Shown here: positions 15,392-24,066 of the stretch, one piece after another
Layout: each line of letters opens with the position of its first letter
How positions within the stretch are numbered: the first letter of the stretch is position 1
From: JBJMHZ01 sp045807125
GTDB lineage: Bacteria > Actinomycetota > Actinomycetes > JAWWOL01
Assembly: GCA_045807125.1 (NCBI GenBank)
Contig: JBJMHZ010000052.1
Span: 124,001 to 188,000, forward strand
Reading direction: 5' to 3'
DNA length: 64,000 bases
Made by a program: the position numbers and the translations under genes
Notes under the pieces: model-generated
What the model was told of the DNA's origin: nothing
Seen by the model: the letters and a program-made list of their open reading frames with translations, nothing else
The model's database searches: none

Positions 15392-16363
15392 ATGGACTAC
15401 ACCCGCGTGGGGCGCACCGGGCTCCGGGTCAGCCGGCTCTGCCTGGGAACGATGAACTTCGGCCCCAAGACGTCGGAGGATGACTCGCACGCGATCATGG
15501 ACCGCGCGCTCGAGCACGGGATCAACTTCTTCGACACCGCCAACGTCTACGGCTGGCGCACCGGCGAGGGCTGGACGGAGCAGATCATCGGCCGGTGGTT
15601 CGCGCAGGGTGGCGGGCGCCGGGAGAAGGTCGTCGTCGCCACCAAGCTGTACGGCTCGATGAGCGACTGGCCGAACGACAACAAGCTCTCGGCCCGCAAC
15701 GTACGGCTTGCCTGCGACGACTCGCTGCGCCGGCTGCAGACCGACTACATCGACATCTACCAGATGCACCACGTCGACCTCGACACCCCGTGGGACGAGA
15801 TCTGGGAGGCGATGGAGACCCTGCGCGCGCAGGGGAAGATCCTCTACGTCGGGTCGAGCAACCACGCGGCGTGGCACATCGCGAAGGCGCAGGAGACCGC
15901 GCACCGGCGCGGCTTCCTCGGGCTGGTCAGCGAGCAGTCGATCTACAACCTGCTCACCCGCGACGTCGAGCTGGAGGTGCTGCCGGCCTGCCTCGACTAC
16001 GGCGTCGGCGTCATCCCGTGGAGCCCGCTGCACGGCGGCCTGCTGGCGGGGGTGCTGCGCAAGGAGCGCGCGGGCGACCGGCGCACCGAGGGCCGTGCCA
16101 AGGAGGCGCTCGAGGAGCACCACGACCAGATCGAGGCGTACGAGGCGCTGTGCGAGGAGCTCGGCGAGGAGCCGGCCGACGTCGGCATCGCGTGGCTGCT
16201 GCACCAGCCGGCGGTCACCGCGCCGATCATCGGGCCGCGGACGATGGAGCAGCTGGACGGGTCGCTGCGGGCGCTCGAGGTCACCCTCGACGACAAGGCG
16301 CTGGCCCGTCTCGACGAGATCTTCCCCGGCCACGACCCGGCCCCCGAGGACTACGCCTGGTAG
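15392..16363 (+). CDS. Aldo/keto reductase
   Basis: This 323-residue NADPH-dependent TIM-barrel oxidoreductase has the catalytic Asp and Tyr in FFDTANVYGW, the Lys in VVATKLYG, the His in IYQMHHVD, and the cofactor-binding C-terminal region APIIGPRTMEQL. It is of the potassium-channel beta-subunit / YajO-like branch by the LGTMNFGPKTSEDDSH opening. AGGAGG precedes the ATG. The substrate is probably an aldehyde or sugar-derived carbonyl but cannot be named. Confidence 0.93.
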   Translation: MDYTRVGRTGLRVSRLCLGTMNFGPKTSEDDSHAIMDRALEHGINFFDTANVYGWRTGEGWTEQIIGRWFAQGGGRREKVVVATKLYGSMSDWPNDNKLSARNVRLACDDSLRRLQTDYIDIYQMHHVDLDTPWDEIWEAMETLRAQGKILYVGSSNHAAWHIAKAQETAHRRGFLGLVSEQSIYNLLTRDVELEVLPACLDYGVGVIPWSPLHGGLLAGVLRKERAGDRRTEGRAKEALEEHHDQIEAYEALCEELGEEPADVGIAWLLHQPAVTAPIIGPRTMEQLDGSLRALEVTLDDKALARLDEIFPGHDPAPEDYAW

Positions 16364-16399
16364 GAGCCGCGTGGGCAGGACGACGGCGCCCGCCCGCCC

Positions 16400-16625
16400 A
16401 GTTGCCGCAGGCGACCAGCACGTGGTTGCTCGCCTTGCCGATGCAGGCGCGGAACTGGATGGTCTTGCCCTCCGGGAAGCCGTGGTTGATGTCCCGGCAG
16501 GTGCCGCCGACGTTGTCGCTCCAGGTGACGATGTGCGTCCCGTCGGGACGGCAGAGCTCCACGGCCGCCGAGTAGCCGTCGACCAGGTCGTCGCAGACCC
16601 GGAAGATCTCATCCCACGAGCGGAA
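16400..16625 (-). pseudogene. Fragment of small secreted Cys-rich protein
   Basis: An open stretch reads FRVCDDLVDGYSAAVELC, then a variable section, NVGGTCRDINHGFPEGKTIQ and FRACIG. This matches the pattern of small secreted actinobacterial proteins with paired cysteines and a final FRxCxG strand. It has no start codon or signal peptide: the frame begins at the thpR stop. It also has no stop of its own and runs into the antisense of the aldo/keto reductase. It is best read as a truncated remnant. Confidence 0.5.
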
Positions 16626-16661
16626 AGTGCATGCGGGCAGCTTGCTGCCCGGGCCTCGGCG

Positions 16662-17234
16662 TCAGTCGCCCGGCTGCGATCCGGCCGTGCCGAGCGACCA
16701 GCGCCGCAGCGTCTCGTGCCGCACCTGGGCGCCGAGGTGGCTGCGCACCAGCCGCAGCTCGGTCGCGGTCCAGGCCGGCCCGGCGTAGCCGCTCAGCCGC
16801 TCGGCGAGCGCCGTCACGTCCTGCGGCGGGCGGCGCGGGCGGGCCAGCGTGAGGTGCGGGCGGTACGGCTTGCCGTCCATCTCGATGCCGGTGCGCCTGG
16901 CGGCCGCTCCCACCCGGTCGGCCAGCTCGCGCAGCGGCCCGACCGCACCCGCCACGCCGGCCCAGCACGCCCTGGCCCGCCGGGCGGCGGGGAAGGCGCC
17001 GAGGCTGGTGAGCGACAGCTCCAGCGCCGGCGTGCGCGCCGCCGCCCGGCCCAGCCGCTCGGACAGCGGGCCGACGAGCCGCTCGCCGACCTCGCCGAGG
17101 AACCCGAGCGTCAGATGCCACTGGTCGACCGGCGCCCAGCGCAGCCCTGGCCAGTCGGCCCGTACCGGTTCGAGCGCGGCGTCGAGGTGCGCGGCCGCCT
17201 CGGCCGACGGGTGGATCGCGACGAACAGGCGCAC
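16662..17234 (-). CDS. thpR: RNA 2',3'-cyclic phosphodiesterase (2H family)
   Basis: This 190-residue 2H phosphoesterase has both catalytic HxTL motifs, HLTLGFLGEV near the N-terminus and HLTLARPRR near residue 130. It opens with the family's RLFVAIHPS. It hydrolyses 2',3'-cyclic phosphates and was historically called 2'-5' RNA ligase. The GTG at 17234 is preceded by GAGGA. It follows the MFS gene by 17 nt in the marR-MFS-thpR order and is probably co-transcribed. Confidence 0.93.
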   Translation of the reverse strand: MRLFVAIHPSAEAAAHLDAALEPVRADWPGLRWAPVDQWHLTLGFLGEVGERLVGPLSERLGRAAARTPALELSLTSLGAFPAARRARACWAGVAGAVGPLRELADRVGAAARRTGIEMDGKPYRPHLTLARPRRPPQDVTALAERLSGYAGPAWTATELRLVRSHLGAQVRHETLRRWSLGTAGSQPGD

Positions 17235-17251
17235 CGGACCGTCCTCGCCGC

Positions 17252-18535
17252 TCAGGCGGTGCGCGCCTCGTCGAGGCCGTCCACCGGATCGGCCCGCACC
17301 GAGAGCGCCGGCCGCGGCCGCAGCCGGGCCGTCATGGTGACGTGCGAGGTCCGGGCGAGGACGAGCGCGACGACCACGCCGGCGACGGCCGAGACGCTGC
17401 CGCCGATGATCAGGCTCGACCGGGGACCGAGCTGCTCGGCGATCCATCCGATCAGCGGCGCGCCGACCGGGGTGCCACCGATGAACACCAGCAGGTAGAG
17501 CGCCATCACCCGGCCCCGCATCGCGGGCGAACTGCCCAGCTGCACCGACGTGTTGGCCGCGGTGGCGAACGTCAGCGCGGCGACGCCGGTCGGTACGAGC
17601 ATCACCGCGAACGACGCGTACGTCGGCATCAGCCCGCAGGCCAGCGTGAGCAGGCCGAAGACGATGGACGACGTGATGAGCAGCCGGTGCCGAACCTGCC
17701 GGCGCCGCGCGGCCATCAGCGCGCCGCCCAGCGACCCAACCGCCAGCAGCGTGGAGAGCAGGCCGTAGCCGGAGGCGCTGCGGTGGAAGGTCGACTTGGC
17801 CAGCAGGGCGGTCGTCATCTGGAAGTTGAAGCCGAACGTCCCGACCACGCCGGCGAGCACGATGGGCAGCAGCAGGTGCGGCCGGACGCGCACGTACGCG
17901 AGGGCCGCCCTGATCTGCCCGGGCGCGCGCTCGACCCGCTTGCCGACGAACAGCTCGCCGTCGCGCATCACCGCGAGGACCGCGATGACCGCGAGGTACG
18001 AGCCCGCGTTGAGCAGGAAGACCCAGCCGGTGCCCACCGTGCCGATGAGGACGCCGGCCACGGCGGGTCCGATGATGCGCGCCGTGTTGAAGGTGGCCGA
18101 GTTCAGCGCGATGGCGTTGGTCAGCTGCTCCTGGCCGACGAGCTCGCTCACGAACGCCTGCCGCACCGGGGTGTCGAGGGCGGAGGCCACGCCGAGCGCG
18201 AACGCGAGCAGGTAGACGTGCCAGAGGGCGACGACGCCGCCGAGGTCGAGCAGCGCGAGCGCGAGCGCGGTGACCCCGCTCGCGGCCTGGCTCATGATGA
18301 GCAGCCGCCGCTTCGAGTAGCGGTCGGCCAGCACGCCGCCGAACATGCTGAAGAGCAGCATCGGCAGGAACTGCAGCGAGGTGGTGATGCCGAGCGCCGT
18401 GCCGCTGTTGTTCGACAGCGTGAGCACGAGCCAGTCCTGGGCCACGCGCTGCATCCACGTGCCGGTCAGCGAGACGATCTGGCCGCTTGCGAAGAGGCGG
18501 TAGTTGCGAACCCTCAGCGAAGCGAACAACGTCAT
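17252..18535 (-). CDS. MFS drug-exporter-like transporter, partner of MarR
   Basis: This 427-residue major facilitator starts FASLRVRNYRLFASGQIVSL, typical of the MFS_3 exporters, with GGVLADRYSKRRLLI in the 2-3 loop and 12 hydrophobic segments. It would export hydrophobic compounds. The ATG overlaps the marR stop codon (ATGA), so expression is coupled to a regulator that likely senses the transported compound. Confidence 0.9.
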   Translation of the reverse strand: MTLFASLRVRNYRLFASGQIVSLTGTWMQRVAQDWLVLTLSNNSGTALGITTSLQFLPMLLFSMFGGVLADRYSKRRLLIMSQAASGVTALALALLDLGGVVALWHVYLLAFALGVASALDTPVRQAFVSELVGQEQLTNAIALNSATFNTARIIGPAVAGVLIGTVGTGWVFLLNAGSYLAVIAVLAVMRDGELFVGKRVERAPGQIRAALAYVRVRPHLLLPIVLAGVVGTFGFNFQMTTALLAKSTFHRSASGYGLLSTLLAVGSLGGALMAARRRQVRHRLLITSSIVFGLLTLACGLMPTYASFAVMLVPTGVAALTFATAANTSVQLGSSPAMRGRVMALYLLVFIGGTPVGAPLIGWIAEQLGPRSSLIIGGSVSAVAGVVVALVLARTSHVTMTARLRPRPALSVRADPVDGLDEARTA

Positions 18536-18969
18536 TCGGCCTGCGCCAGCCTCTCGAGGATCGGCGCGACCTTGTGGAGCAGCTCGACCTCGTCAGGGTC
18601 GAGCCCGGTGAGGCGCTGCGAGAGCCAGGCGTCGCGGCGGCGGCGGTCGCCCTTCAGCATCTCGCGGCCGGCCGAGCTCAGCTGGACGAGCACCTGCCGC
18701 CGGTCGCTCGGGTGCGGCTCGCGGGCGACGAGCCCGCGCTCCTCGAGCACGGCGATGACCCGCGTCATCGACGGCGGCTGCACCCGCTCGTGGGCGGCCA
18801 GCTCCCCAGGCGTCATGCGGCCGTGCAGCTCGAGCGTGGACAGCGTCGCCAGATGGGTGAGCCCGAGGTCGGTGCTCACCCGCTGCGCGCGCAGGCGCCT
18901 GGCCAGCCGCATCACCGACAGCCGCAGCTCACTCGCGAGCGCTGCGTCGGCTGCGGTGGCGGTGGGCAT
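18532..18969 (-). CDS. MarR-family transcriptional regulator
   Basis: This 145-residue winged-helix regulator contains TPGELAAHERVQPPSMTRVI (recognition helix), then VLEERGLVAREPHPSDRRQV, the classical wing with the DxR motif. It forms dimers and typically represses its own operon until a phenolic or drug ligand binds. The first gene of a coupled operon with an exporter, it has a palindromic AT-rich site next to its start codon. Confidence 0.95.
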   Translation of the reverse strand: MPTATAADAALASELRLSVMRLARRLRAQRVSTDLGLTHLATLSTLELHGRMTPGELAAHERVQPPSMTRVIAVLEERGLVAREPHPSDRRQVLVQLSSAGREMLKGDRRRRDAWLSQRLTGLDPDEVELLHKVAPILERLAQAE

Positions 18970-18973
18970 GTAC

Positions 18974-18984
18974 TTAGCTTAGCT
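18974..18984. promoter_or_regulatory. Candidate MarR operator
   Basis: TTAGCTTAGCT, containing the palindrome AGCTTAGCT at 18976-18984, sits 5 nt before the marR start codon in otherwise GC-rich DNA. It is a plausible autorepressor site overlapping transcription or translation initiation. Confidence 0.45.
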
Positions 18985-19023
18985 CACGAAACTGGGCCGC
19001 GTACATCCTCGGAACGATCGACG

Positions 19024-19064
19024 AGGCCCCGCGCCCCTCCCTGGCGCGAGAGGGGCACGGGGCC
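19024..19064 (-). terminator. Terminator after the NCS2 permease gene
   Basis: AGGCCCCGCGCCCCTC (19024-19039) pairs with GAGGGGCACGGGGCCT (19049-19064): a 16-bp stem with one mismatch and a 9-nt loop. It lies 28 nt past the permease stop codon and before marR. Confidence 0.8.
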
Positions 19065-19091
19065 TGCACCGTTCGGATGGATCGGTGGGGC

Positions 19092-20552
19092 TCAGTGCAT
19101 GCCGAGCAGCGCCTCGATCGGGTCGAGGCAGAAGTACGCGAGGAAGAGCAGCGCCACGCACCAGAGCAGCGGCTTCACCTCGCGAGCCCGGCCGGTCGCC
19201 ACCCGCAGCACGACGAAGGCGATGAAGCCGGCGCCGATGCCGTTGGTGATCGAGTAGGTGAAGGGCATGAGCACGATCGTCAGGAAGGCCGGGATCGCGA
19301 CCGCGTAGTCGTCCCAGGGGATGTCCTTCACCTGGGTCATCATCAGGAAGCCGACGGCGACCAGCGCCGGCGTGGCCGCCTCCGACGGGACCACCCTCGC
19401 GAGCGGCGTCAGGAACAGCGCCACGACGAACAGCGCACCGGTCACCACGTTGGCCAACCCGGTGCGGGCGCCCTCGCCGACGCCGGACGCCGACTCGATG
19501 AAGCAGGTGTTGGACGACGCGCCGCCGGCACCGCCGGCGACCGCCGCGATGCCGTCGATCATCAGGATCCGGCCGATGCCTGGCAGCCGGCCCCGCTCGT
19601 CGAGCAGGCCGGCCTGGCCGGAGACGCCGATGATCGTGCCCATCGCGTCGAAGAAGTCGCTCAGGATCAGCGTGAAGGCGAACACCAGCGCGGTGACGAT
19701 GCCGGCGTGGACGAACCCGCCGGCGATGCTCAGGTGGCCGAGCAGGCCGAAGTCGGGCTTGCCGACGACCCCGTGCGGGACGGCCGGCACGTTGAGGCTC
19801 CACGCCTTCGCGGGCAGGTCGAGCGCCTTGTTCAGCACGACGGCGAGGACCGTCGCGGCGATGATGCTGATGAGCAGCGCGCCCTTGACCCGCTTGACCA
19901 GCAGGATGGTCGTGAGGGCGAGGCCGACGACGAAGACGACCACGGGCCAGCCGGCCAGCTGACCGGTGCGGCCGAGCTGCACGGGCGTGCCCTGCGCCGC
20001 GCCGACGAAGCCGGCGTCGACCAGGCCGATGAACGCGATGAACAGGCCGATGCCCACGCCGATCGCCTGCTTCAGCGCCATCGGGATGGCGTCCATGATC
20101 GCCTGCCGGGCGCCCGTCGCGACGAGGACCACGATGCCGAGCCCCTCGAGCACGACGAGGCCCATCGCGTCCGGCCAGGTCATGTGCGGGGCGATCTGGA
20201 ACGCGACCACGCCGTCGAGCCCGAGCCCCGCGGCGATGGCCAGCGGGACGTTGCCCCCGACGCCCATGATCAGCGTCATGACGGCGGCCACCAGCGCCGT
20301 CGCGGTGATGAGCTGCGGCATCGACAGGACGTGGCCGTTCATGTCCTTGCCGCTGGACAGGATGATCGGGTTCAGCACGACGATGTAGGCCATCGTGAAG
20401 AACGTCGCGAAGCCGCCGCGAACCTCGCGCCCGACGGTGGAGCCCCGCTGGCCGATCTTGAAGTACCGGTCGACGGCGGTGGGCGGTGCGCCCCCCGGCT
20501 CTTCGACCCGGGGCGACGGCAAGGGCTGCGTCGCGGATGTGGTCATCGTCAT
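19092..20552 (-). CDS. NCS2 family (AzgA-like) purine permease
   Basis: This 486-residue permease of the NCS2/AzgA branch imports adenine, guanine or hypoxanthine by proton symport. Motifs include VGREVRGGFATFFTMAYIVV and NPIIL at the N-terminus, GLGLDGVVAF, and the conserved LSDFFDAMGTIIGVSGQAGL and SSNTCFIESASGVGEGARTG. It has about 12-14 helices. ATG at 20552 follows GAGAAGA. It is divergent from the DUF2530 gene, an arrangement seen in many actinobacteria. Confidence 0.93.
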   Translation of the reverse strand: MTMTTSATQPLPSPRVEEPGGAPPTAVDRYFKIGQRGSTVGREVRGGFATFFTMAYIVVLNPIILSSGKDMNGHVLSMPQLITATALVAAVMTLIMGVGGNVPLAIAAGLGLDGVVAFQIAPHMTWPDAMGLVVLEGLGIVVLVATGARQAIMDAIPMALKQAIGVGIGLFIAFIGLVDAGFVGAAQGTPVQLGRTGQLAGWPVVVFVVGLALTTILLVKRVKGALLISIIAATVLAVVLNKALDLPAKAWSLNVPAVPHGVVGKPDFGLLGHLSIAGGFVHAGIVTALVFAFTLILSDFFDAMGTIIGVSGQAGLLDERGRLPGIGRILMIDGIAAVAGGAGGASSNTCFIESASGVGEGARTGLANVVTGALFVVALFLTPLARVVPSEAATPALVAVGFLMMTQVKDIPWDDYAVAIPAFLTIVLMPFTYSITNGIGAGFIAFVVLRVATGRAREVKPLLWCVALLFLAYFCLDPIEALLGMH

Positions 20553-20737
20553 GGCGTCTTCTCTCGGCGGCTCGGACGGGGACCGGGGAAGGCGCGGCCA
20601 GAGTGGCACGCCGCACGGTCGCGATCGGGAGTTCGTCCCTCCGACACGCCCGGAGTGGGGTTCGCGTGACGCAACAGCACGTACGACCGATTCGTTCGGC
20701 CACGCCTCCCGACCCCGGTCGGGGTAGCGTCGGCGCC

Positions 20738-21010
20738 GTGACGAGGCCCCGACCGCCGCGCCGGCCCGATCCGCCGCCGCTCGAGATCGACGCGGTGACG
20801 GTGGTCGCTGCCGTTACCGCGCTGTGGGCGCTCGCCCTCGTCGCGCTGCTGCCGCTGCGCGGGACGCTGGACCGCCACGACGCGGGCTGGTGGCTCTGGG
20901 TCTGCGCGGCCGGCGTCGTGGGTGGCCTGGTCGGCCTGCTGATCACGACGAGGCGCCGGCACCGGCTGCGCGCGGCGGACGCGGGGCGCACCGGCGAGTC
21001 GGTGAGCTAG
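20738..21010 (+). CDS. DUF2530 small membrane protein
   Basis: This 90-residue protein has a Pro/Arg-rich start, two membrane helices (VVAAVTALWALALVALLPL and WWLWVCAAGVVGGLVGLLI) and a basic tail with TTRRRHR. It matches DUF2530, a small actinobacterial family commonly found beside NCS2 permeases. Function is unknown. The GTG start at 20738 agrees with the family. Its stop codon shares CTAG with the convergent ATPase gene. Confidence 0.8.
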   Translation: MTRPRPPRRPDPPPLEIDAVTVVAAVTALWALALVALLPLRGTLDRHDAGWWLWVCAAGVVGGLVGLLITTRRRHRLRAADAGRTGESVS

Positions 21011-24000
21011 CCGAGGTCGTCCTCGACCTCGAGGAACGGCTCGGCGCCCTCGCCGGTCGCCGCCAGCGCCTCGGCCAGCGCGGCCCTGACCGGCCAGGCG
21101 CCGCACCGCCAGGCGAGGGCCCGGCCGAGCGCGGCCGCGTCGCCGCTCCGGACGTGGTCGACCCCGTCGGCGAGGCTGCCGGCCGAGCGCCAGCGCACCC
21201 GTACCGGTGTCCCATCGGCGTCGTCGGCGAGCAGGTCGCCGTGCACGGCGACCAGGGTCGGCGGCAGGCCGCCGGCCCTCGCGGCGGCGAGCGCGGCGCC
21301 CGGCAGGTCGGCCCAGGCGAGCGTAGCGACGGGGCGGCTGCGGACCGCGAAGGCGCCGAGCTCGCTCGCGAGCGGCACCGCGAGCGCGTCGGCGAGGGCG
21401 ACCGCCGCGTCCAGCCGGACGGGCACGACCGGGCGGCGCCCGACGAGCGGGAGCAGGTCCGGCGCGTCGACGATCACGGCGGTGGTCGCGTCGACCGCGG
21501 CCAGCGCGCCGTCGGCGCGCACCGCCCTGACCAGCTCTGGCGGCTCGAACCGCTCCGGATCGACGTCGGCGAGCAGCAGGTGGGCCGCGCGCACGGTGGC
21601 GCGGTCGATCGTGCGCGCCGGGTCGCCGAGCCGAGCGACGACGCCGGCCGGGTCGGCACCGACCGCCTCGGCCAGCCCGGCGACGACGCCGATCGCCAGC
21701 AGCAGCTCGACATCGAGCCCGCCGGGCGCCGGCTCGTACAGGCCGCCGAGGGGCTCCAGCGCCCAGTCGCGCGGCCGCCGGCCGGCCAGCACCGGCCGGC
21801 CGGCGAGCCACCAGGCCGCGTACGGCGGCACGTCGACGCCCCGGCCGCCGGGCAGCACGACCCGGGCCGGCTCGACGACGGCGGCCCGCAGCGGCGGGGC
21901 GGCGAGCATGGCGAGCGCGGCCGGCCACGCGCCGTCGGCGACCAGCTCGAGGTCGCGGACGGCGACCAGCTCGGGCAGAACGGCCGGCCCGTCGCCCGGT
22001 GGCAGCCGGCGCACGAGCTCGGCCAGCCAGCCGGCCTCGTCGTCGAGGTGGTGACCGAGCTCGTCGGTGAGATCGGGATCGACCGGCACGTCGTGGTCAC
22101 GGAGCATCGCGAAGCCGTCCAGGACGCCGACCGCGGCGAGCGCGGCCGGCCCCCACCGCTCGACGAGCTCCGCGGCGGCCACCCCGAACGGCGCGTCGCC
22201 GGTCACCAGGCCGGCGAGCGCCCCGCCGGGCAGCAGCAGCTCGCTCGCGACGTACCAGTCGCCGTCCGCGCCGGGCAGCGCCAGCTCGCCCAGCCACGGC
22301 AGCTCGCCAGGCGCCACGCCGGCCGCCACCACGAGCGCGAGCACGGCGTCGGCGACCGGCGCGGGGTCGTCGGCGTCGTACGACGCGGCCACCGCGGCCG
22401 CCACCCGCGGGTCGTCGAGCACGTCGCGCGGCCCCGCCGGCACGGCGCCGAGCGCGCGCAGCAGCGGGTGCGCCGCGTCGGGGTGGACGACCCGCACGCC
22501 GAGCGGCGCGAGGCCGGCGAGCGATCCCGCGTCCCCGTCCGGCACGAGCAGGCCACGCGCCCCCGTCACCAGCCGCCCGTCGGTCAGCGGCACCGGCAGG
22601 GCGCCGAGCGCGTCGCGGGCCGGGCCGGGCGGCACCGCCCCGGCGAGCGCGTCGTACAGCTCGCGCCACCAGGCCGGCGGCCGGTCCAGCCCCGCGAGCG
22701 CGTCGACCACGTCGGCGAGCGGCAGCCGCCGCACGCCGAGCGCGGCGAGCGCGGCCGACCGGGACCGGCCGGACCAGTCGGCGGCGAGCAGACCCGGCAG
22801 CAGGGGCGCCAGCGCGCCGGCGAGGCCGCCGTCGGCCTCCTCGAGGGCGACCGCGTCACGACCGCGCAGCCGGTGCGCCCCCGCCGCGGCGGGCGCCAGC
22901 AGCGGAGTCTCGGCGAGCGCGGCCAGCGCCGCGCCGCGCACCAACCCGTCGACCTCGCTCTCGGGCAGGCCGACCGGCACCAGGTCGAGCACGGCCGGAC
23001 CCGCCGCGACCGAGGCGGCGAGCCGCGCGTAGGCCTCGCCGGCCCACCGGGCGACGGCATCCCGCAGCGGTCCGGGCGCCACCCGCCGGCGGGCCGGGTC
23101 GAGCGGAAGCGAGGCCACCAGCAGCGCCGGGAGGCCGAGCCGCTCGTCGGTCACCGTCGGCGCCCGCACCACCCGGTCGACGCCGGCCGGCAGGCGCCGC
23201 GGCGCACCGGCGTCGTCGACCGGCACGGCCCACGTGACGCTCCAGGCGCGGCGGGCCCGCTCCTCGGCCGGCCGGTCGGCCAGCAGCTCCGCGGCGAGCT
23301 GCCCGCCCGCGGAGACGGTGCGCCAGCGGGTGACGGCCCCGCCGTCGTCGACGACCACGTCCCCGTCCGGCTCGCGCACCGCGGCCAACCGGCGGACCGA
23401 CCCGTCGACCACCACCTCGATCTCGGCGAGCGCCGGCAGGGTCAGCAGCAGCGTCACGTCGGTGCCGAGCAGCAGCCGGCGGGCGAGCGCGTGCGTCCCG
23501 GCGCGCAGCGGCAGCCGTACCTCGGTGTCGTAGCCGGCCGGGGGCCGCGGCGGGTCCGGCCAGTCCAGCGGCAGCCGGAGCACGGGCACCGCACCGCCGC
23601 GCGCCTCGACCTCCGCGGCGACCGCCGGGATGCCGGCCGCCAGCTCGCGCGCCCGCGCCAGCGACCAGCGGACGGCTCCCCCGGCCGACACGACGGCCGG
23701 CTCGTCGCTCACCGCCAGCACGGCGGCGAAGCCGACGCCGAACCGCCCGGCCGTCGAGCCGTCCCGCTTGGCGGACGCCCGCAGGGTCGCCAGCGCCTCG
23801 ACGCCGGCCCGGTCCAGCGGCGCACCGGTGTTGGCCGCCGTCAGCAGGTCGCCGTCGAGGCGCAGCCGCAGCCGGCCGGGCACGCCGGCGCGGGCCGCGG
23901 CGTCGGCGGCGTTCTGCGCGAGCTCGACCACGAGCCGGTCGCGGTAGCCGCCGATGGCATGGTCCTCCTCGGCGTTGGCGTCCTCGCGGAACCGGGAGAC

Positions 24001-24066
24001 GGCGGCGGCCCAGCCGGCGAGGGCCCGGCGCCGGATGCCGTCGGTGCCGAACGGGTCGGCGCTCAG
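21007..24066 (-). CDS. Sacsin/HSP90-like (GHKL) ATP-binding protein
   Basis: This very large protein (1019 residues) has an N-terminal Bergerat ATPase fold. FREDANAEEDHAIGGYRDRL leads to VVELAQNAADAA with the N-box Glu and Asn, and GRFGVGFAAVLAVSD is the G-rich lid. The remaining 800 residues are Ala/Leu-rich with no catalytic motif I recognise, as in actinobacterial sacsin N-terminal-like proteins. A chaperone-type ATPase role is inferred. No ATG or GTG fits; the fold begins at CTG 24066, which overlaps the DUF3027 stop (CTGA) and has GAGGT upstream, so a rare CTG start is proposed. Confidence 0.85.
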   Translation of the reverse strand: MSADPFGTDGIRRRALAGWAAAVSRFREDANAEEDHAIGGYRDRLVVELAQNAADAAARAGVPGRLRLRLDGDLLTAANTGAPLDRAGVEALATLRASAKRDGSTAGRFGVGFAAVLAVSDEPAVVSAGGAVRWSLARARELAAGIPAVAAEVEARGGAVPVLRLPLDWPDPPRPPAGYDTEVRLPLRAGTHALARRLLLGTDVTLLLTLPALAEIEVVVDGSVRRLAAVREPDGDVVVDDGGAVTRWRTVSAGGQLAAELLADRPAEERARRAWSVTWAVPVDDAGAPRRLPAGVDRVVRAPTVTDERLGLPALLVASLPLDPARRRVAPGPLRDAVARWAGEAYARLAASVAAGPAVLDLVPVGLPESEVDGLVRGAALAALAETPLLAPAAAGAHRLRGRDAVALEEADGGLAGALAPLLPGLLAADWSGRSRSAALAALGVRRLPLADVVDALAGLDRPPAWWRELYDALAGAVPPGPARDALGALPVPLTDGRLVTGARGLLVPDGDAGSLAGLAPLGVRVVHPDAAHPLLRALGAVPAGPRDVLDDPRVAAAVAASYDADDPAPVADAVLALVVAAGVAPGELPWLGELALPGADGDWYVASELLLPGGALAGLVTGDAPFGVAAAELVERWGPAALAAVGVLDGFAMLRDHDVPVDPDLTDELGHHLDDEAGWLAELVRRLPPGDGPAVLPELVAVRDLELVADGAWPAALAMLAAPPLRAAVVEPARVVLPGGRGVDVPPYAAWWLAGRPVLAGRRPRDWALEPLGGLYEPAPGGLDVELLLAIGVVAGLAEAVGADPAGVVARLGDPARTIDRATVRAAHLLLADVDPERFEPPELVRAVRADGALAAVDATTAVIVDAPDLLPLVGRRPVVPVRLDAAVALADALAVPLASELGAFAVRSRPVATLAWADLPGAALAAARAGGLPPTLVAVHGDLLADDADGTPVRVRWRSAGSLADGVDHVRSGDAAALGRALAWRCGAWPVRAALAEALAATGEGAEPFLEVEDDLG

